A program made the translations under genes and the position numbers. From contig NC_013743.1 of NCBI RefSeq assembly GCF_000025325.1, forward strand, positions 372,001 through 436,000: a DNA stretch of 64,000 bases, in the 5' to 3' direction. Below are positions 38,199 through 47,399 of the stretch, piece by piece. Numbering within the stretch: position 1 is the stretch's first letter; the number at the start of each line of letters is the position of its first letter. The notes beneath the pieces are model-generated. The model was not told the DNA's origin. It ran no database searches and saw only the letters and a program-made list of their open reading frames with translations. The stretch comes from Haloterrigena turkmenica DSM 5511. Lineage in GTDB: Archaea; Halobacteriota; Halobacteria; Halobacteriales; Natrialbaceae.

Positions 38199-38405
38199 AT
38201 GTCCGAATCAGAAGTGACCCGCTGGGAGTACGAGACGCTTCGCCCACCGCGCGATGAGACGCAAAAAGAAGCAGAGGATCCGAAAGCAGAGTTGAATCAA
38301 CTCGGTGCAGAGGGCTGGGAGTTTGTGGAGACGATCGACTACGAGGGAGGCGGCACCAAGTACCTCGTTTTCAAGCGGCCTGCCCAATCGGGTGATTCAG
38401 TATGA
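38199..38405 (+). CDS. DUF4177-type small protein
   Basis: A 68-residue protein, MSESEVTRWEYETLRPPRDE, with the DUF4177 core LNQLGAEGWEFVETIDY and a final KYLVFKRP strand. The family is a small alpha/beta fold of unknown function. Its stop overlaps the start of the next membrane protein gene (ATGA at 38402-38405), so the two are co-translated. A TATA-like tata lies 26-32 nt upstream. Confidence 0.75.
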   Translation: MSESEVTRWEYETLRPPRDETQKEAEDPKAELNQLGAEGWEFVETIDYEGGGTKYLVFKRPAQSGDSV

Positions 38406-39418
38406 CTGACGAGACCGACATCAGTACGGCCAATACGATGCGTGAGCGCTCAGGCGAAAGTCGGATTAAACTCTGGTTGCTGCTGCGCGCGAACCGCTTT
38501 CTCGTCTCCAGCATCCTGACCAGTGCCGTGTTTGTCGCATTCGTCATCGCCGTCGCTGCCCTCGATCCACCGTTTTCACGGCAAATCGAGTCCGGCGACA
38601 TGATCGACACGATGTTCTCGACGATGATCACGGTCATTGTGACTGGGACGACACTTGTCGTCACGATCGGTCAACTCGTCCTCTCCCAAGAGAACGGCCC
38701 GCTCGGCGATCAACGCGAGCGTATGTCCAGTTCGATGGATGTCCGGGACTTTACTGAAGAATTAATCGGATCTCCGAGTCCTGCCGATCCATCCGAATTC
38801 CTCCGGCAGATCATCGGAATCACGGCACAACGGACGACGGCTCTTCGAGAGTCTATTGACAAGAATGATAACGAGAACCTCCGAGAAGAGGTCGATGAAT
38901 TCGCTGAAAGCGTCACTGGGAACGCTGACACGGTGCGTGACCAGCTTGAAGGTGCACAGTTCGGCTCGTTCGATGTGTTATTTGCTGCACTAAATTTCAA
39001 TTATAGCTGGAAGATATTCCAAGTTGAACGTCTCGCGAACGAACACGAAGAGAGCCTCAATGAGGAAGAGCGCGGTTTGCTTGACGACCTCAAAACAGCG
39101 CTGTCTCTGTTTGGTCCGGCGCGCGAACACGTCAAGACGCTGTACTTCCAGTGGGCACTCATCGACTTGTCTCAGATGATTCTCTATGCTGCAGTCCCAG
39201 CATTGGCCGTTGCGGGTATCATGGTCGCAATCGTCGATGCGGGGACGTTCCCAGGAAGCACACTCGGTCTCGATCACATCATCCTCATCGTGGGCGGTGC
39301 GTTTGCGGTGACGCTCGTTCCATTCATGCTGTTCGTCTCGTACGTCCTTCGCATCGTCACCATAGCGAAACGGACACTTGCCATCGAGCCGCTGATCCTC
39401 CGCGAATCACAACGCTAA
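38402..39418 (+). CDS. Haloarchaeal membrane protein of unknown function
   Basis: A 338-residue protein. Four hydrophobic helices are seen: residues about 33-54, 74-92, 266-285 and 300-325. The first pair is separated from the second by a long, mainly charged region (100-250) rich in Glu and Asp that is probably helical and soluble. No catalytic motif is visible. The 4-nt overlap with the DUF4177 gene suggests a shared function. The layout resembles ion-channel-like membrane proteins, but I do not assign one. Confidence 0.65.
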   Translation: MTDETDISTANTMRERSGESRIKLWLLLRANRFLVSSILTSAVFVAFVIAVAALDPPFSRQIESGDMIDTMFSTMITVIVTGTTLVVTIGQLVLSQENGPLGDQRERMSSSMDVRDFTEELIGSPSPADPSEFLRQIIGITAQRTTALRESIDKNDNENLREEVDEFAESVTGNADTVRDQLEGAQFGSFDVLFAALNFNYSWKIFQVERLANEHEESLNEEERGLLDDLKTALSLFGPAREHVKTLYFQWALIDLSQMILYAAVPALAVAGIMVAIVDAGTFPGSTLGLDHIILIVGGAFAVTLVPFMLFVSYVLRIVTIAKRTLAIEPLILRESQR

Positions 39419-39860
39419 GATCCGACGCAGAACTCAAACCTCAGACACGGTTGGATGTGGACGCTTCGTGTGATACTGAGATTAGTCACTCTCAGAACGG
39501 GCGTCGATTGCTCGCGTCCCGCCACAGTTCCAATACTGTCCTCCGCGAGGAGATCGACACAGGCGCTGTTGAATGCCTTTGGAAAATTCCCCAACCCCAT
39601 TGAGCCTCTAAGATCGAAAATATAGCCCCGAAACGATTCGTCGCCCTAATCCACTGGAATGACCGATGGACACTCTGTATTCAGCACCCAATTCTTGGTA
39701 TTTAGAAGACAGATTGGCGTCCCTACTGGTAACGCTTTCACCTGTACTGAACGCGAGTTTCACGACCACCTCTGCATAACAAAACCGCGCTACTAGCTAC
39801 TGATAATGGCTGCACTCGTTCACCCCGCCGCTTTATCGGATCGACTGAGTGGCTGCCGGC
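39419..39860. other. Intergenic stretch with short unassigned frames
   Basis: About 440 nt at lower GC. It holds a 45-codon frame at 39659-39796 and a 61-codon minus frame at 39415-39600; neither has a recognisable family or a clear promoter. It may be a decayed insertion, but no terminal repeats were found. Confidence 0.4.
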
Positions 39861-40130
39861 ATGCTCCCTCCCCGCCGGTCGTCGTTCCGGACGACCGTCA
39901 CCGCCCTCCATCCCGGGACGACCGTCCGCTATCACTACCGCACCGGCGACTCGCTGGCGACCGTCGTCGAATACACCGACCGGGTCGTCACCTTCGTCGG
40001 ACCGGACTGCGACGGCCGGTTCACCCACGACCAGATCGATCGCCTGCTCGAGGACGACCGCCTCGAGGTCGTCCTCGACGACGAGACGCACCTGCCGGAC
40101 GACGAGCCGGAACTGCTGCGATCGGACTGA
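39861..40130 (+). CDS. Conserved haloarchaeal hypothetical protein
   Basis: An 89-residue acidic protein. After MLPPRRSSF it shows an SH3-like beta pattern (LHPGTTVRYHYRTGDSLATV, then TDRVVTFVGPDCDGRFTHDQ) and ends with a very acidic tail. The start at 39861 is preferred to 39849 as it removes four residues without support. No function is recognised. Codon use is typical of the genome, which favours a real gene. Confidence 0.55.
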   Translation: MLPPRRSSFRTTVTALHPGTTVRYHYRTGDSLATVVEYTDRVVTFVGPDCDGRFTHDQIDRLLEDDRLEVVLDDETHLPDDEPELLRSD

Positions 40131-40550
40131 GGGGAATGGCTGTCATTTAGTCGACAGTAATACGATTCCGTTATTCAAATCGGGTTCCGAAACTGAATCG
40201 GTTGATTCGGGAAGTACAGCCGCGTACGAACCAGCGCAATTCCTTTCGGAGAGGCCGGGAAATCTGTCCGAGCGTACGTCGAGCAAAAGAAGACGGATCA
40301 ACACTGTCTCTGACTTTTGAGTGGTTCCCAGATACGTCTCTTGGAGACGTATGTATACTCCCAAAATAGTTGAGTAGGTGTGTATTTATCTGATATCGTC
40401 TGGCTAGCCATACCAAATACGCTGATTGTCGACGCGGTGCCGTAGTGCGATACGAGAACCACCATGGGGAACTGTACGTTTGACACAGAAACGATTCCTC
40501 GATATTTAGCGATATCTCGAGAGGTATTGACCCGGGAGCGTCCCACAACA
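40131..40550. other. Intergenic region upstream of the ferritin-like gene
   Basis: About 420 nt. Overlapping minus-strand frames (40143-40569) have no family character. A short dyad, GATAT at 40501-40505 and ATATC at 40512-40516 around TTAGCG, lies 35-50 nt before the ATG at 40551 and may belong to the promoter. Confidence 0.4.
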
Positions 40551-41255
40551 ATGACCAACGACAATTCAAATCGCTTTGACCTCGGTCGGCGACCCGTTCT
40601 CAGTGGACTCGCCGGTGCACTGGCGACGGGCGCTGTCGGAACCGCAGCGGCGTCCGGAGACGACCATCACGCTGGAGCCGACGACACGGCACAGGACGAG
40701 TCAGCAGACCAACCACCCGAAGCAGTCCCCAACGAATTCGAGAACGACATCGAGATCCTCAACTACGCTCTCACCCTCGAGTACTTGGAAGCGGTGTTCT
40801 ACACCCGCGGTCTCCGTAATATCGACGAATCAGCCCTCGAACAACAGTTCGAGGGGTGGGGTCCGATTCAGGATCAGGTCGTCAATCGACTCCGCGTCGT
40901 TCGAGATCACGAGATAACGCACGCGGAAGTCCTCGGGCAGACCGTGGAGTCGTTGGGTGGCGAACCGGCCCAGAGTCCGGAGTTCGACTTCGGGACGGCC
41001 GTTCAGGACCCGGCAGAGTTCATCGCCACTGCTGCCTTGCTCGAGGACATCGGCGTCTCGGCGTACGCCGGTGCTGCGCCGTATATCGATACGTTCGAAC
41101 TCGTTCCGCCGGCGCTCAGCATCCACAGCGTCGAAGCCCGACACGCCTCGTTCCTCCGGGAACTCAACGGTGAGATCGGATTCCCCGAGGCGTTCGACGA
41201 TCCGCGCTCCCGCTCGGAGGTCCTGGAGCTGGCGAGCGGTTTCATCGTCGAATAG
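40551..41255 (+). CDS. Tat-exported ferritin-like domain protein
   Basis: A 234-residue protein. The N-terminus has a twin-arginine signal (GRRPVLSGLAGALATGA with cleavage probably after TAAASG), then an acidic linker. Residues about 60-230 form a ferritin-like four-helix bundle of the desiccation-related PF13668 type. Helix 1 is IEILNYALTLEYLEAVFYTR and helix 2 includes VRDHEITHAEVLGQT, with Glu/His positions that could bind metal. It is probably extracellular or membrane-associated. The start at 40551 places the signal at the N-terminus; the open frame reaches back to 40464. Confidence 0.8.
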   Translation: MTNDNSNRFDLGRRPVLSGLAGALATGAVGTAAASGDDHHAGADDTAQDESADQPPEAVPNEFENDIEILNYALTLEYLEAVFYTRGLRNIDESALEQQFEGWGPIQDQVVNRLRVVRDHEITHAEVLGQTVESLGGEPAQSPEFDFGTAVQDPAEFIATAALLEDIGVSAYAGAAPYIDTFELVPPALSIHSVEARHASFLRELNGEIGFPEAFDDPRSRSEVLELASGFIVE

Positions 41256-41381
41256 GACACGAACCGCTGACGACCGTAGCAATTCTTTGTCGGTTCCAAA
41301 CTGCTCGTTCTCTCAGTCGTACCGATCACTACTGCTAGCTACGCCGGAACGGCTGTGAGCGGGCTGAGAACGATCTCGCAT

Positions 41382-41954
41382 TCACTCCGACTCGCCGGGA
41401 AGGATGTCGCCCAGCGAGCCGCCCAGCGCCATCGCGGTGAAGACGACCGACACCTGACAGAGGTTGACCCAGGGCTCGTCCCACGCGATTCGCCCCCAGA
41501 GCGTCATCAGGACGGCCGCGGTCGCGAAGGCGATTCCACACACCCAGACGGGGCGGCGCGGAATCACGCCGAAGTAGGGGTTGTGGATCTGGATCTCTCG
41601 GAAGTCGGCGACGTAGAGGATGCCGACGACCAGCGCGACCGCCAGTGCCACGTTCACGGCGAAAAGCGGCGGGTGCGCGGCGAGGAACCGGCCGATCTCG
41701 AAGACGCCGTCCTCGACGAGCATCGGCATACCGATGACGACGCTGCCGACGAACGCCTCGGCCTTGTCCTTGCGGGTGAACCGCGTGATCACCCTGCCGA
41801 CCATCGCGTTGTGCGAGAGCCGGTTGACGAGCCGTCGCGTCCGACGCACTTCCGTCCGCTCGTCGACCGTGTCGACCGTCTCCTCTAAGGCCTCGAGTTG
41901 CTCGTACAGATCGTCCAACGTCGGGTCGTCCGACTGACCCTCCGATGCAGACAT
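41382..41954 (-). CDS. DUF2391/TIGR02587-type integral membrane protein
   Basis: A 190-residue protein. An acidic coiled-coil-like N-terminus (LDDLYEQLEALEETVDTVDE) is followed by a basic segment and four membrane spans (from AEAFVGSVVIGMPMLVEDGV to VSVVFTAMALGGSLGDILPG). The GMPMLVEDGVFEIG and GGSLGDILPG segments are what I recall for DUF2391. Function unknown. It is divergent from the aldehyde ferredoxin oxidoreductase gene, 256 nt apart. Confidence 0.75.
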   Translation of the reverse strand: MSASEGQSDDPTLDDLYEQLEALEETVDTVDERTEVRRTRRLVNRLSHNAMVGRVITRFTRKDKAEAFVGSVVIGMPMLVEDGVFEIGRFLAAHPPLFAVNVALAVALVVGILYVADFREIQIHNPYFGVIPRRPVWVCGIAFATAAVLMTLWGRIAWDEPWVNLCQVSVVFTAMALGGSLGDILPGESE

Positions 41955-42210
41955 ACGCGGTCTCTCACACTACCGGGGCTAAAGCACGTCGGACGCGTCC
42001 GCTCGGACCGCCGCTCGCAACGGAAGCGTCGCTCGCGATGGAGGCGATGAGAAGGCACGCGTCCCGGGTATCGCGACCGCTCGAGGCCGTCCGGCCAGGA
42101 ATTGGTCCCCCGTCTCGTATCGGTTTCTGTCCTCACTGTATACACAATCCATGTACGGGTGTAACAGGAACCGATACCATTTTGCACCCGCGGAAGGTAC
42201 TCCCACTCAT

Positions 42211-43902
42211 ATGAAACACGTCCAGGGACCGCTGTGTACGATCGACGTCGGGGAGCGGACGATGCGGACCGAGGAGATCGACGACCTCCTCGAGTCGTTC
42301 TTGGGCGGCCGCGCACTCGGGACGAAACTCGCACACGATCGAATCCCGTTCGACGTCGACCCGCTTGGGGCCGACAACCGCCTGTTCTTCGCGACCGGGC
42401 CGCTCCAGCACTCGACGATGAGCTTCACGGGCCGGATGTCGGCGACGGGCGTCTCGCCGCTGACCGACGGGTTGCTCTCCTCGAACGCCGGCGGCTTCCT
42501 CTCGCGAAACTTCACCGGAACGGGCTACAGCGCCGTCGAGGTCACCGGCGCAAGCGACGACCTCGTCATCGTCCACGTCACCGACGAGGGCGTGGAGTTC
42601 GAGGACGTGCCCGACCTCGAGCAGGCGACGGTGCCGGAGACCTGCGAGTACATCGAGGCCGAACACGACCTCGAGTCCGAGCACACGGTCGTCGTCGGTC
42701 CCGCGGGCGAGAACGGCGTCCGCTTCGCCTCGATGATGACCTCGAAGGAGCGCGCGTTCGGCCGCGGCGGCCTCGGTGCGGTCCTCGGCTCGAAGAACGT
42801 CAAGGCGATCACCTTCGACGGCGACTCGACCAACGAGGTCGAGATTCCGCCGGTCCAGATGGAGATCCACGGCGAGGCCGCTCAGGCCGACCACCCGATG
42901 AAGGAGTCGGGGACGACCTCCGTCACCGAGTACGCGAACATGGTCGAAGCGCTGCCGACCCGGTACTTCTCGGAGCTCTCGTTCGAGGGCGCCGAAGGGA
43001 TCGGCGGCGACGCGGTCGCCGAGAAGAAGTACAAGAAAGGCACCTGTTCGGCCTGCGCCTTCGCCTGCAAACTGCCGACGCGGGACGAGGAGAGTGGCCT
43101 CGAGACCGAAGGCCCCGAGTACGAGACCGTCATGGCCTTCGGCTCCAACTCGGGTATCGACGACGTTGTCGACGTGATGAAGTCGAACAAGCTCTGTGAC
43201 GAGTACGGACTCGATACGATCTCCGCCGGCGACGCCGTCGCAGCCTACCTCGCCAGCGAGGACGAGTTCGGAAACGCCGATCTCATCCACGAGACGGTCG
43301 AGAAGATCGCCTACCGCGAGGGCGTCGGCGACACGCTCGCGGAGGGCATCGACGAGTTCCACGACGAACTCGGCGTCGAGAACTGGACCGTCAAGGGGAT
43401 GGAGTTCCCCGCCCACGACGGCCGCACCCTGAACGGCCAGGGGCTGTCCTTCGCCACCTCCAACCGCGGCGCCGACCACATGTACGCCGAGTTCTACCCC
43501 TACGAGTACCCGTTGGTCGACGCCGACGACGCCTTCGACAAGTCGGGTCTGGAGGGTAAGCCGCCGAAGGTCATCGAACTCGAGAACATCAACGCCATCA
43601 AGGACAGCGCCGTCCTCTGTAAGTTCTCGCGGGACTTCATCACCGAGGAGCGCTTCGAGACGCTGCTGGACACCGACTACGAGGACCTGCTCGAGCTGGG
43701 CGGCACCGTCGTCTCCCTCGAGCGCCACTTCAACAACCAGCGCGGCTTCGACCGGAGCGACGACACCCTCCCCTACGAGATCCCGGACTTCGAGGCGGGC
43801 CTCGAGGAGTACTACGACGAGCGCGGCTGGGAGGCCGACGGGACGGTGCCCGCCGAGCGCTTCGAGGGCACCGACTTCGGTGCGACGCCGGCCGACGACT
43901 GA
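42211..43902 (+). CDS. Aldehyde ferredoxin oxidoreductase family protein
   Basis: A 563-residue tungsten or molybdenum pterin enzyme that oxidises aldehydes to acids with ferredoxin. It begins MKHVQGPLCTIDVGERTMR. The N-terminal domain has FLGGRALGTKLAHD and the [4Fe-4S] ligands are visible as Cys in CSACAFACK (residues about 290-298) and a fourth in AVLCKFSRDF. AFGRGGLGAVLGSKNVKAI is a pterin contact. The haloarchaeal subgroup's true substrate is unknown. The ATG at 42211 fits the family better than 42151. It has no pterin or partner genes beside it. Confidence 0.93.
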   Translation: MKHVQGPLCTIDVGERTMRTEEIDDLLESFLGGRALGTKLAHDRIPFDVDPLGADNRLFFATGPLQHSTMSFTGRMSATGVSPLTDGLLSSNAGGFLSRNFTGTGYSAVEVTGASDDLVIVHVTDEGVEFEDVPDLEQATVPETCEYIEAEHDLESEHTVVVGPAGENGVRFASMMTSKERAFGRGGLGAVLGSKNVKAITFDGDSTNEVEIPPVQMEIHGEAAQADHPMKESGTTSVTEYANMVEALPTRYFSELSFEGAEGIGGDAVAEKKYKKGTCSACAFACKLPTRDEESGLETEGPEYETVMAFGSNSGIDDVVDVMKSNKLCDEYGLDTISAGDAVAAYLASEDEFGNADLIHETVEKIAYREGVGDTLAEGIDEFHDELGVENWTVKGMEFPAHDGRTLNGQGLSFATSNRGADHMYAEFYPYEYPLVDADDAFDKSGLEGKPPKVIELENINAIKDSAVLCKFSRDFITEERFETLLDTDYEDLLELGGTVVSLERHFNNQRGFDRSDDTLPYEIPDFEAGLEEYYDERGWEADGTVPAERFEGTDFGATPADD

Positions 43903-44171
43903 CCGGTCTCCGGAGTCCGCGACGGCGACGATCCGTATCTTTCGTTCGCAATTGTGCTTCTGTCAGCGACCACGTCTTCGTCTCGAGAGCGCTCGCTCGA
44001 GCGGGTGCAGCCTCACGAGGCGAAAAACGGCGGAGAGGGAGGATGATCCCACGGACACGAACAGAGTGAGAGGCAATCGAGTGTCTCCGCGGGACAGTCA
44101 TTGCTTCGCCCGCGGCGAGATGACCGTTCGTCTGTACCTGTCCGGCTGTTTTAAGTGCCGGCGGCGAACCG

Positions 44172-44555
44172 CTAGCGAGCGTCGCGGCCGTCGTCTCCGT
44201 CTCGTCGTTCCACCCGGTCTCGAGACTCGTCTGTGGCGTCGGTCTCGTCCCAGCTGTCTTCGTCGACCGACAGCCGGTCGTCCCCGCGGGAGGGCAGTGG
44301 CGCGTCGTCGGCCCGCGAGGGGTGAATGTTGAAGTTGTTCCCCTTGTAGGGATCGTCGTCCGGTTCGTAGGAGAGTTCGCTGCGCTCGAAGAGGTAGATG
44401 AAGAAGCCGAAGAGCGGGATGCAGAACGTGATCGCCGCCCACTTCTTCGGGGGCTCGAGGCCGACCCGACCGGCGTCCCAGTAGGTGACAGCCGTGAGCC
44501 CGAGGTGCCAGGCGAGGGGAATCCCCACGATCACCGCCAGCAAGGGCGCGCTCAT
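44172..44555 (-). CDS. Small membrane protein with acidic tail
   Basis: A 127-residue protein. Two membrane helices (LLAVIVGIPLAWHLGLTAV, and WAAITFCIPLFGFFIYLF) are joined by a DAGRVGLEPPKKW loop. A long hydrophilic tail follows, ending in Asp/Arg-rich repeats. The first 55 residues resemble the PLDc_N or DUF-type small membrane module known from haloarchaea, but I do not assign a family. Orientation is convergent with the AOR gene. Confidence 0.6.
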   Translation of the reverse strand: MSAPLLAVIVGIPLAWHLGLTAVTYWDAGRVGLEPPKKWAAITFCIPLFGFFIYLFERSELSYEPDDDPYKGNNFNIHPSRADDAPLPSRGDDRLSVDEDSWDETDATDESRDRVERRDGDDGRDAR

Positions 44556-44992
44556 ACTCGTCTCGTCGTTCCGGAGCTATCTAAATACCCGGTCGTATGA
44601 TGGGTTCTCGTCGTTCGCCTTCGGTACTCGAGGCATCGATCATTCGCGACACCGATCGTCTCGATGGTGCGGCCTCGAGCGTGCTGGTGGTGGTGCGTGC
44701 TCGTAGCGGTGTCGTCGCTTCGGTCTCGAGGGATTTGATGACGATTCTGTCTCGAGGGTACTGATTCCGCGAGAGAGTCGGTCTCTCTGCTACCGTGACG
44801 ATGGGGATTGCCACACCCTCCCCAACCGATTCGCTCGCTCCCATTGGTCGCTCACTCATCCCTCGCACGCAGTCACCGGCGCGCCTTCGCAGTGCTCAGG
44901 CGCACCGTTAGCGTGCGCCACCGCACGTGATTACTCTCGATACTCGTCGTTCGAGAGGGGTGCGAAGAAATACAGGATTCAGGTGAGTCGGA
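44556..44992. other. Gene-poor stretch carrying a dispersed repeat copy
   Basis: About 440 nt between two minus-strand genes. No supported gene. Its second half contains repeat copy A (44806-44924), described separately; the first half has nothing recognisable. Confidence 0.5.
44806..44924 (-). repeat. Dispersed non-coding repeat, copy A
   Basis: Shares with copy B (50899-51026) the blocks GCCACACCCTCCCCA, CCGATTCG(C/T)TCGCT, GCTCACTCATCCCTCGCACG and GCGTGCGCCAC in the same order and spacing. A 7-bp hairpin (GGCGCAC at 44899-44905 with GTGCGCC at 44913-44919) sits at its right end. The orientation given is arbitrary. I recall similar sequence scattered through Natrinema/Haloterrigena-type genomes. 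Confidence 0.65.
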
Positions 44993-46129
44993 TCAGTTCA
45001 CGTCGAACTCGATCGCCGCACCTTGCCCGAAGCCGACGCAGAGCGTCGCCAGTCCGAGGCCGCCGCCGCGCTTCTGAAGTTCGTTGATCAGCGTGACTGG
45101 CAGGCGCGCGCCCGAGGCCCCAAGCGGGTGACCGATCGCGATGGCGCCGCCGTTGACGTTGAAGATCTCGGGATCGATGCCGAGTTCGTCGCGGGAGTAC
45201 AGCGACTGGCTGGCGAAGGCCTCATTGAGTTCCACGAGGTCGTACTCGTCGATGTCGCGGCCGTTGCGCTCGAGCAGGCCCTTCGTCGCCGGGACCGGGC
45301 CGATCCCCATGACGGTGGGGTCGACGCCGGCGACGTTGTTCTGGCCGACCTCGGCGAGGATCTCGAGGTCGTGTTCCTCGGCGAAGGCCTCGCTCGTGAT
45401 CAGCAGGGCGGAGGCGCCGTCGGAGATCTGGGAGGCGTTGCCGGGCGTGACGGTGCCGTCGTCCTTGAAGACGGTCGGCAGCTCGGCGAGCTTTTCTTTC
45501 GTCGTGCCCGGACGGATGCCCTCGTCCTCGCTGACGGTGCCGTCCTCGGTCTCGATCGGAACGATCTCGTCGTCGAAGCGGCCCGACTCGGTCGCTTCGG
45601 CGGCGTTTTGCTGGCTGCGGGCGGCGTACTCGTCCTGTTCCTCGCGGGAGATGCCGTACTCCTCGGCGACCTTCTCGGCGGTCATCCCCATCTGGAGGTC
45701 GCCGAGATCGTACAGTTCGGCCAGTTTCGGGTTGATGTGTTCGAAGCCGCCGCCCATCGGGACGCGGCTCATGCTCTCGACGCCGCCGGCGATGATGGCG
45801 TCGCGGTTGCCGGCCGCGATAGCGTCGGAGGCGGAGATGACCGACTGCATCGAGGAGGCACACCAGCGGTTGATCGTCGTCGCCGGAACTGACTCCCCGA
45901 GTTCCGACAGGAGGGCGATGACGCGGGCGAGGTTGTTGTCCTGCTCGCCGCGTTGCTGAGCACAGCCCCACATCAGGTCGTCGATCTCGTCGCCGGAGAG
46001 CCCGGTTTCGGCCAGAATCTCGTCGATCAGCGGCACCGAGAGGGCCTCGCTGCGGACGTCCGCGAACACGCCGTCCTCTTTCCCCTGCGGGGTCCGTACT
46101 GCCTCGACCACGACTGGCGTCTGTGACAT
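44993..46129 (-). CDS. Acetyl-CoA C-acyltransferase / thiolase
   Basis: A 378-residue thiolase-family enzyme. It either cleaves 3-ketoacyl-CoA (beta-oxidation) or condenses two acetyl-CoA. The nucleophilic Cys is in TINRWCASSMQSV near residue 89. The catalytic His is in NGGAIAIGHPLGASGAR and the second Cys in LATLCVGFGQGAA. Length and all three catalytic residues are as expected. Direction of the reaction cannot be inferred. It has no beta-oxidation neighbours in the immediate vicinity. Confidence 0.94.
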   Translation of the reverse strand: MSQTPVVVEAVRTPQGKEDGVFADVRSEALSVPLIDEILAETGLSGDEIDDLMWGCAQQRGEQDNNLARVIALLSELGESVPATTINRWCASSMQSVISASDAIAAGNRDAIIAGGVESMSRVPMGGGFEHINPKLAELYDLGDLQMGMTAEKVAEEYGISREEQDEYAARSQQNAAEATESGRFDDEIVPIETEDGTVSEDEGIRPGTTKEKLAELPTVFKDDGTVTPGNASQISDGASALLITSEAFAEEHDLEILAEVGQNNVAGVDPTVMGIGPVPATKGLLERNGRDIDEYDLVELNEAFASQSLYSRDELGIDPEIFNVNGGAIAIGHPLGASGARLPVTLINELQKRGGGLGLATLCVGFGQGAAIEFDVN

Positions 46130-46408
46130 GTACTACCGAACGTCCCTCACGGACTTAAATCCGCTCGAACTTCCGTACACGTTCGAACCGTTTACGCGCC
46201 GCTCGAGGCTCATAGCCCGGTTTTCCGTTGAAGCGGTTTCTTCCGATCGGTCCCGACTCTCGCTTCGACGGGGCGCCGCGGAACCGTCCGCCCCGTCCCT
46301 TCGCGTCCGTTCGATCGGCGGACTCCGGTTCGTCCGGACCGCGATAGCCCCGCCGACTCGAGGTCACCCTTCCGAACGCTTATCTCGGATTGCTGGTAAT
46401 ACGCGGCC

Positions 46409-47059
46409 ATGGACGAGGACGGACTGGACGCCTCCCGGTTCGCGGCCGACGACGAATCGCCCTCCCGAGCGGACACCGACCCCGAATCCGACGCGAGTGC
46501 CGACGACGCGGACGGCGACGGACCGATGCCGAACGTTCCGGACCCCGATCCCCAGGAGAACGACGTCCCGGAGGACGTCCAGAAGTACGCCCGCTTCACG
46601 AAGATGAACGGCGCGCAGTACGACCGGGTCAACGAGTTCCTCCGGGATCGGACCTACGTCACCGCCCGCGAGTGGGCCATCGCCCGCCTCTGTTCCGACT
46701 TCCGGACTGAGACCGGCGTGGAGATGACGAAGATCGGCGAGAACCTCCCCGAACTCGTGCCGTTCATGACCGACACCTACACCCCGCAGGCGGTCAATCA
46801 GGCCCGCGCCTCCTTCGAGGAGAAGGTCCGCAAGGCGGGCGCGACCTTCCTCTACGGCGCGATGTGCGACTTCTTCACCGCCGAGGAGCTCGACGACGTC
46901 ATGTACGAGTCGACCGAGGTCGCCAAGTTCCTGCTCGAGGTCGAAGGCGTCGACCTCTCCGTCGAGGAGGAACTCGAGGCCGAGGAACGCATCTCGAGCG
47001 TGATGCGCGAGGTTCGCGAGGCGAGCGAGGAGTTGCGAGAGCGAGAGGACGAGGAGTGA
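46409..47059 (+). CDS. DUF5806-type haloarchaeal protein
   Basis: A 216-residue protein. Residues 1-50 are a disordered acidic tail, then a conserved helical domain from VQKYARFTKMNGAQYDRVNE to EVAKFLLEVEGVDLS, and a final Glu/Arg-rich coiled segment. I recall the family as DUF5806, found only in Halobacteria and of unknown function. A nucleic-acid-binding role is possible, but nothing visible proves it. Confidence 0.7.
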   Translation: MDEDGLDASRFAADDESPSRADTDPESDASADDADGDGPMPNVPDPDPQENDVPEDVQKYARFTKMNGAQYDRVNEFLRDRTYVTAREWAIARLCSDFRTETGVEMTKIGENLPELVPFMTDTYTPQAVNQARASFEEKVRKAGATFLYGAMCDFFTAEELDDVMYESTEVAKFLLEVEGVDLSVEEELEAEERISSVMREVREASEELREREDEE

Positions 47060-47109
47060 CCCCGCCGTTCACGCTCCGCCTTCCGTGATAATGGAGCGCC
47101 TGTCGGTTG

Positions 47110-47292
47110 TTATTCGAAAGCAAACGGCTTATATTTACCAGTAAGACGCCCGTTCTCGTGACATGTCTCGATGACCGTAACACCCGAGATTCGACTCGTC
47201 TCCCGACCGAGCGTCGGACAGATTCCGGCTAGTATCGCGTCGTAACCATCGAGTGCATCCGTTGGCTGAGCGGCCGCGAGTAGTCTCACCAC
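47110..47292 (-). CDS. Possible small protein, 60 residues
   Basis: A GTG-started frame of ordinary codon use, VVRLLAAAQPTDALDGYDAI and onward, containing ISGVTVIETCHENGRL near its end. A TATA-like atagtaatact (47320-47330) lies 28-38 nt upstream. It is divergent from the lyase gene. No family is recognised; it could also be a truncated domain or chance. Confidence 0.35.
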   Translation of the reverse strand: MVRLLAAAQPTDALDGYDAILAGICPTLGRETSRISGVTVIETCHENGRLTGKYKPFAFE

Positions 47293-47331
47293 TACGACAG
47301 TTCCGCGTACACCAATTGTTAGTATTACTAT

Positions 47332-47341
47332 GTGACGTCAC
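47332..47341. promoter_or_regulatory. Perfect 10-bp palindrome in a divergent promoter region
   Basis: GTGACGTCAC is a perfect palindrome between the candidate small gene on the minus strand and the Tat-exported lyase gene, 58-68 nt before the latter's ATG. A TATA-like tract follows at about 47363-47375. It may be an operator. Confidence 0.35.
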
Positions 47342-47399
47342 CATTATTCTGGGTAGAGAATTCAATACAATTAGACATTGTACGGCAACACCAACCTGG

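Noticed and set aside
39415-39600. A 61-codon minus-strand frame that looked like a transposase fragment
   Set aside because: No recognisable transposase motif, no terminal repeats and no target duplication seen.
39659-39796. A 45-codon frame MTDGHSVFSTQFLVFRRQIG and onward
   Set aside because: Open frame with a few Cys/His, but no homologue comes to mind and no TATA box at proper spacing; could be chance in an AT-richer gap.
47110-47292. Assignment of the small minus-strand frame to the HalOD1 output domain
   Set aside because: The expected HalOD1 motifs do not align; left as hypothetical only.
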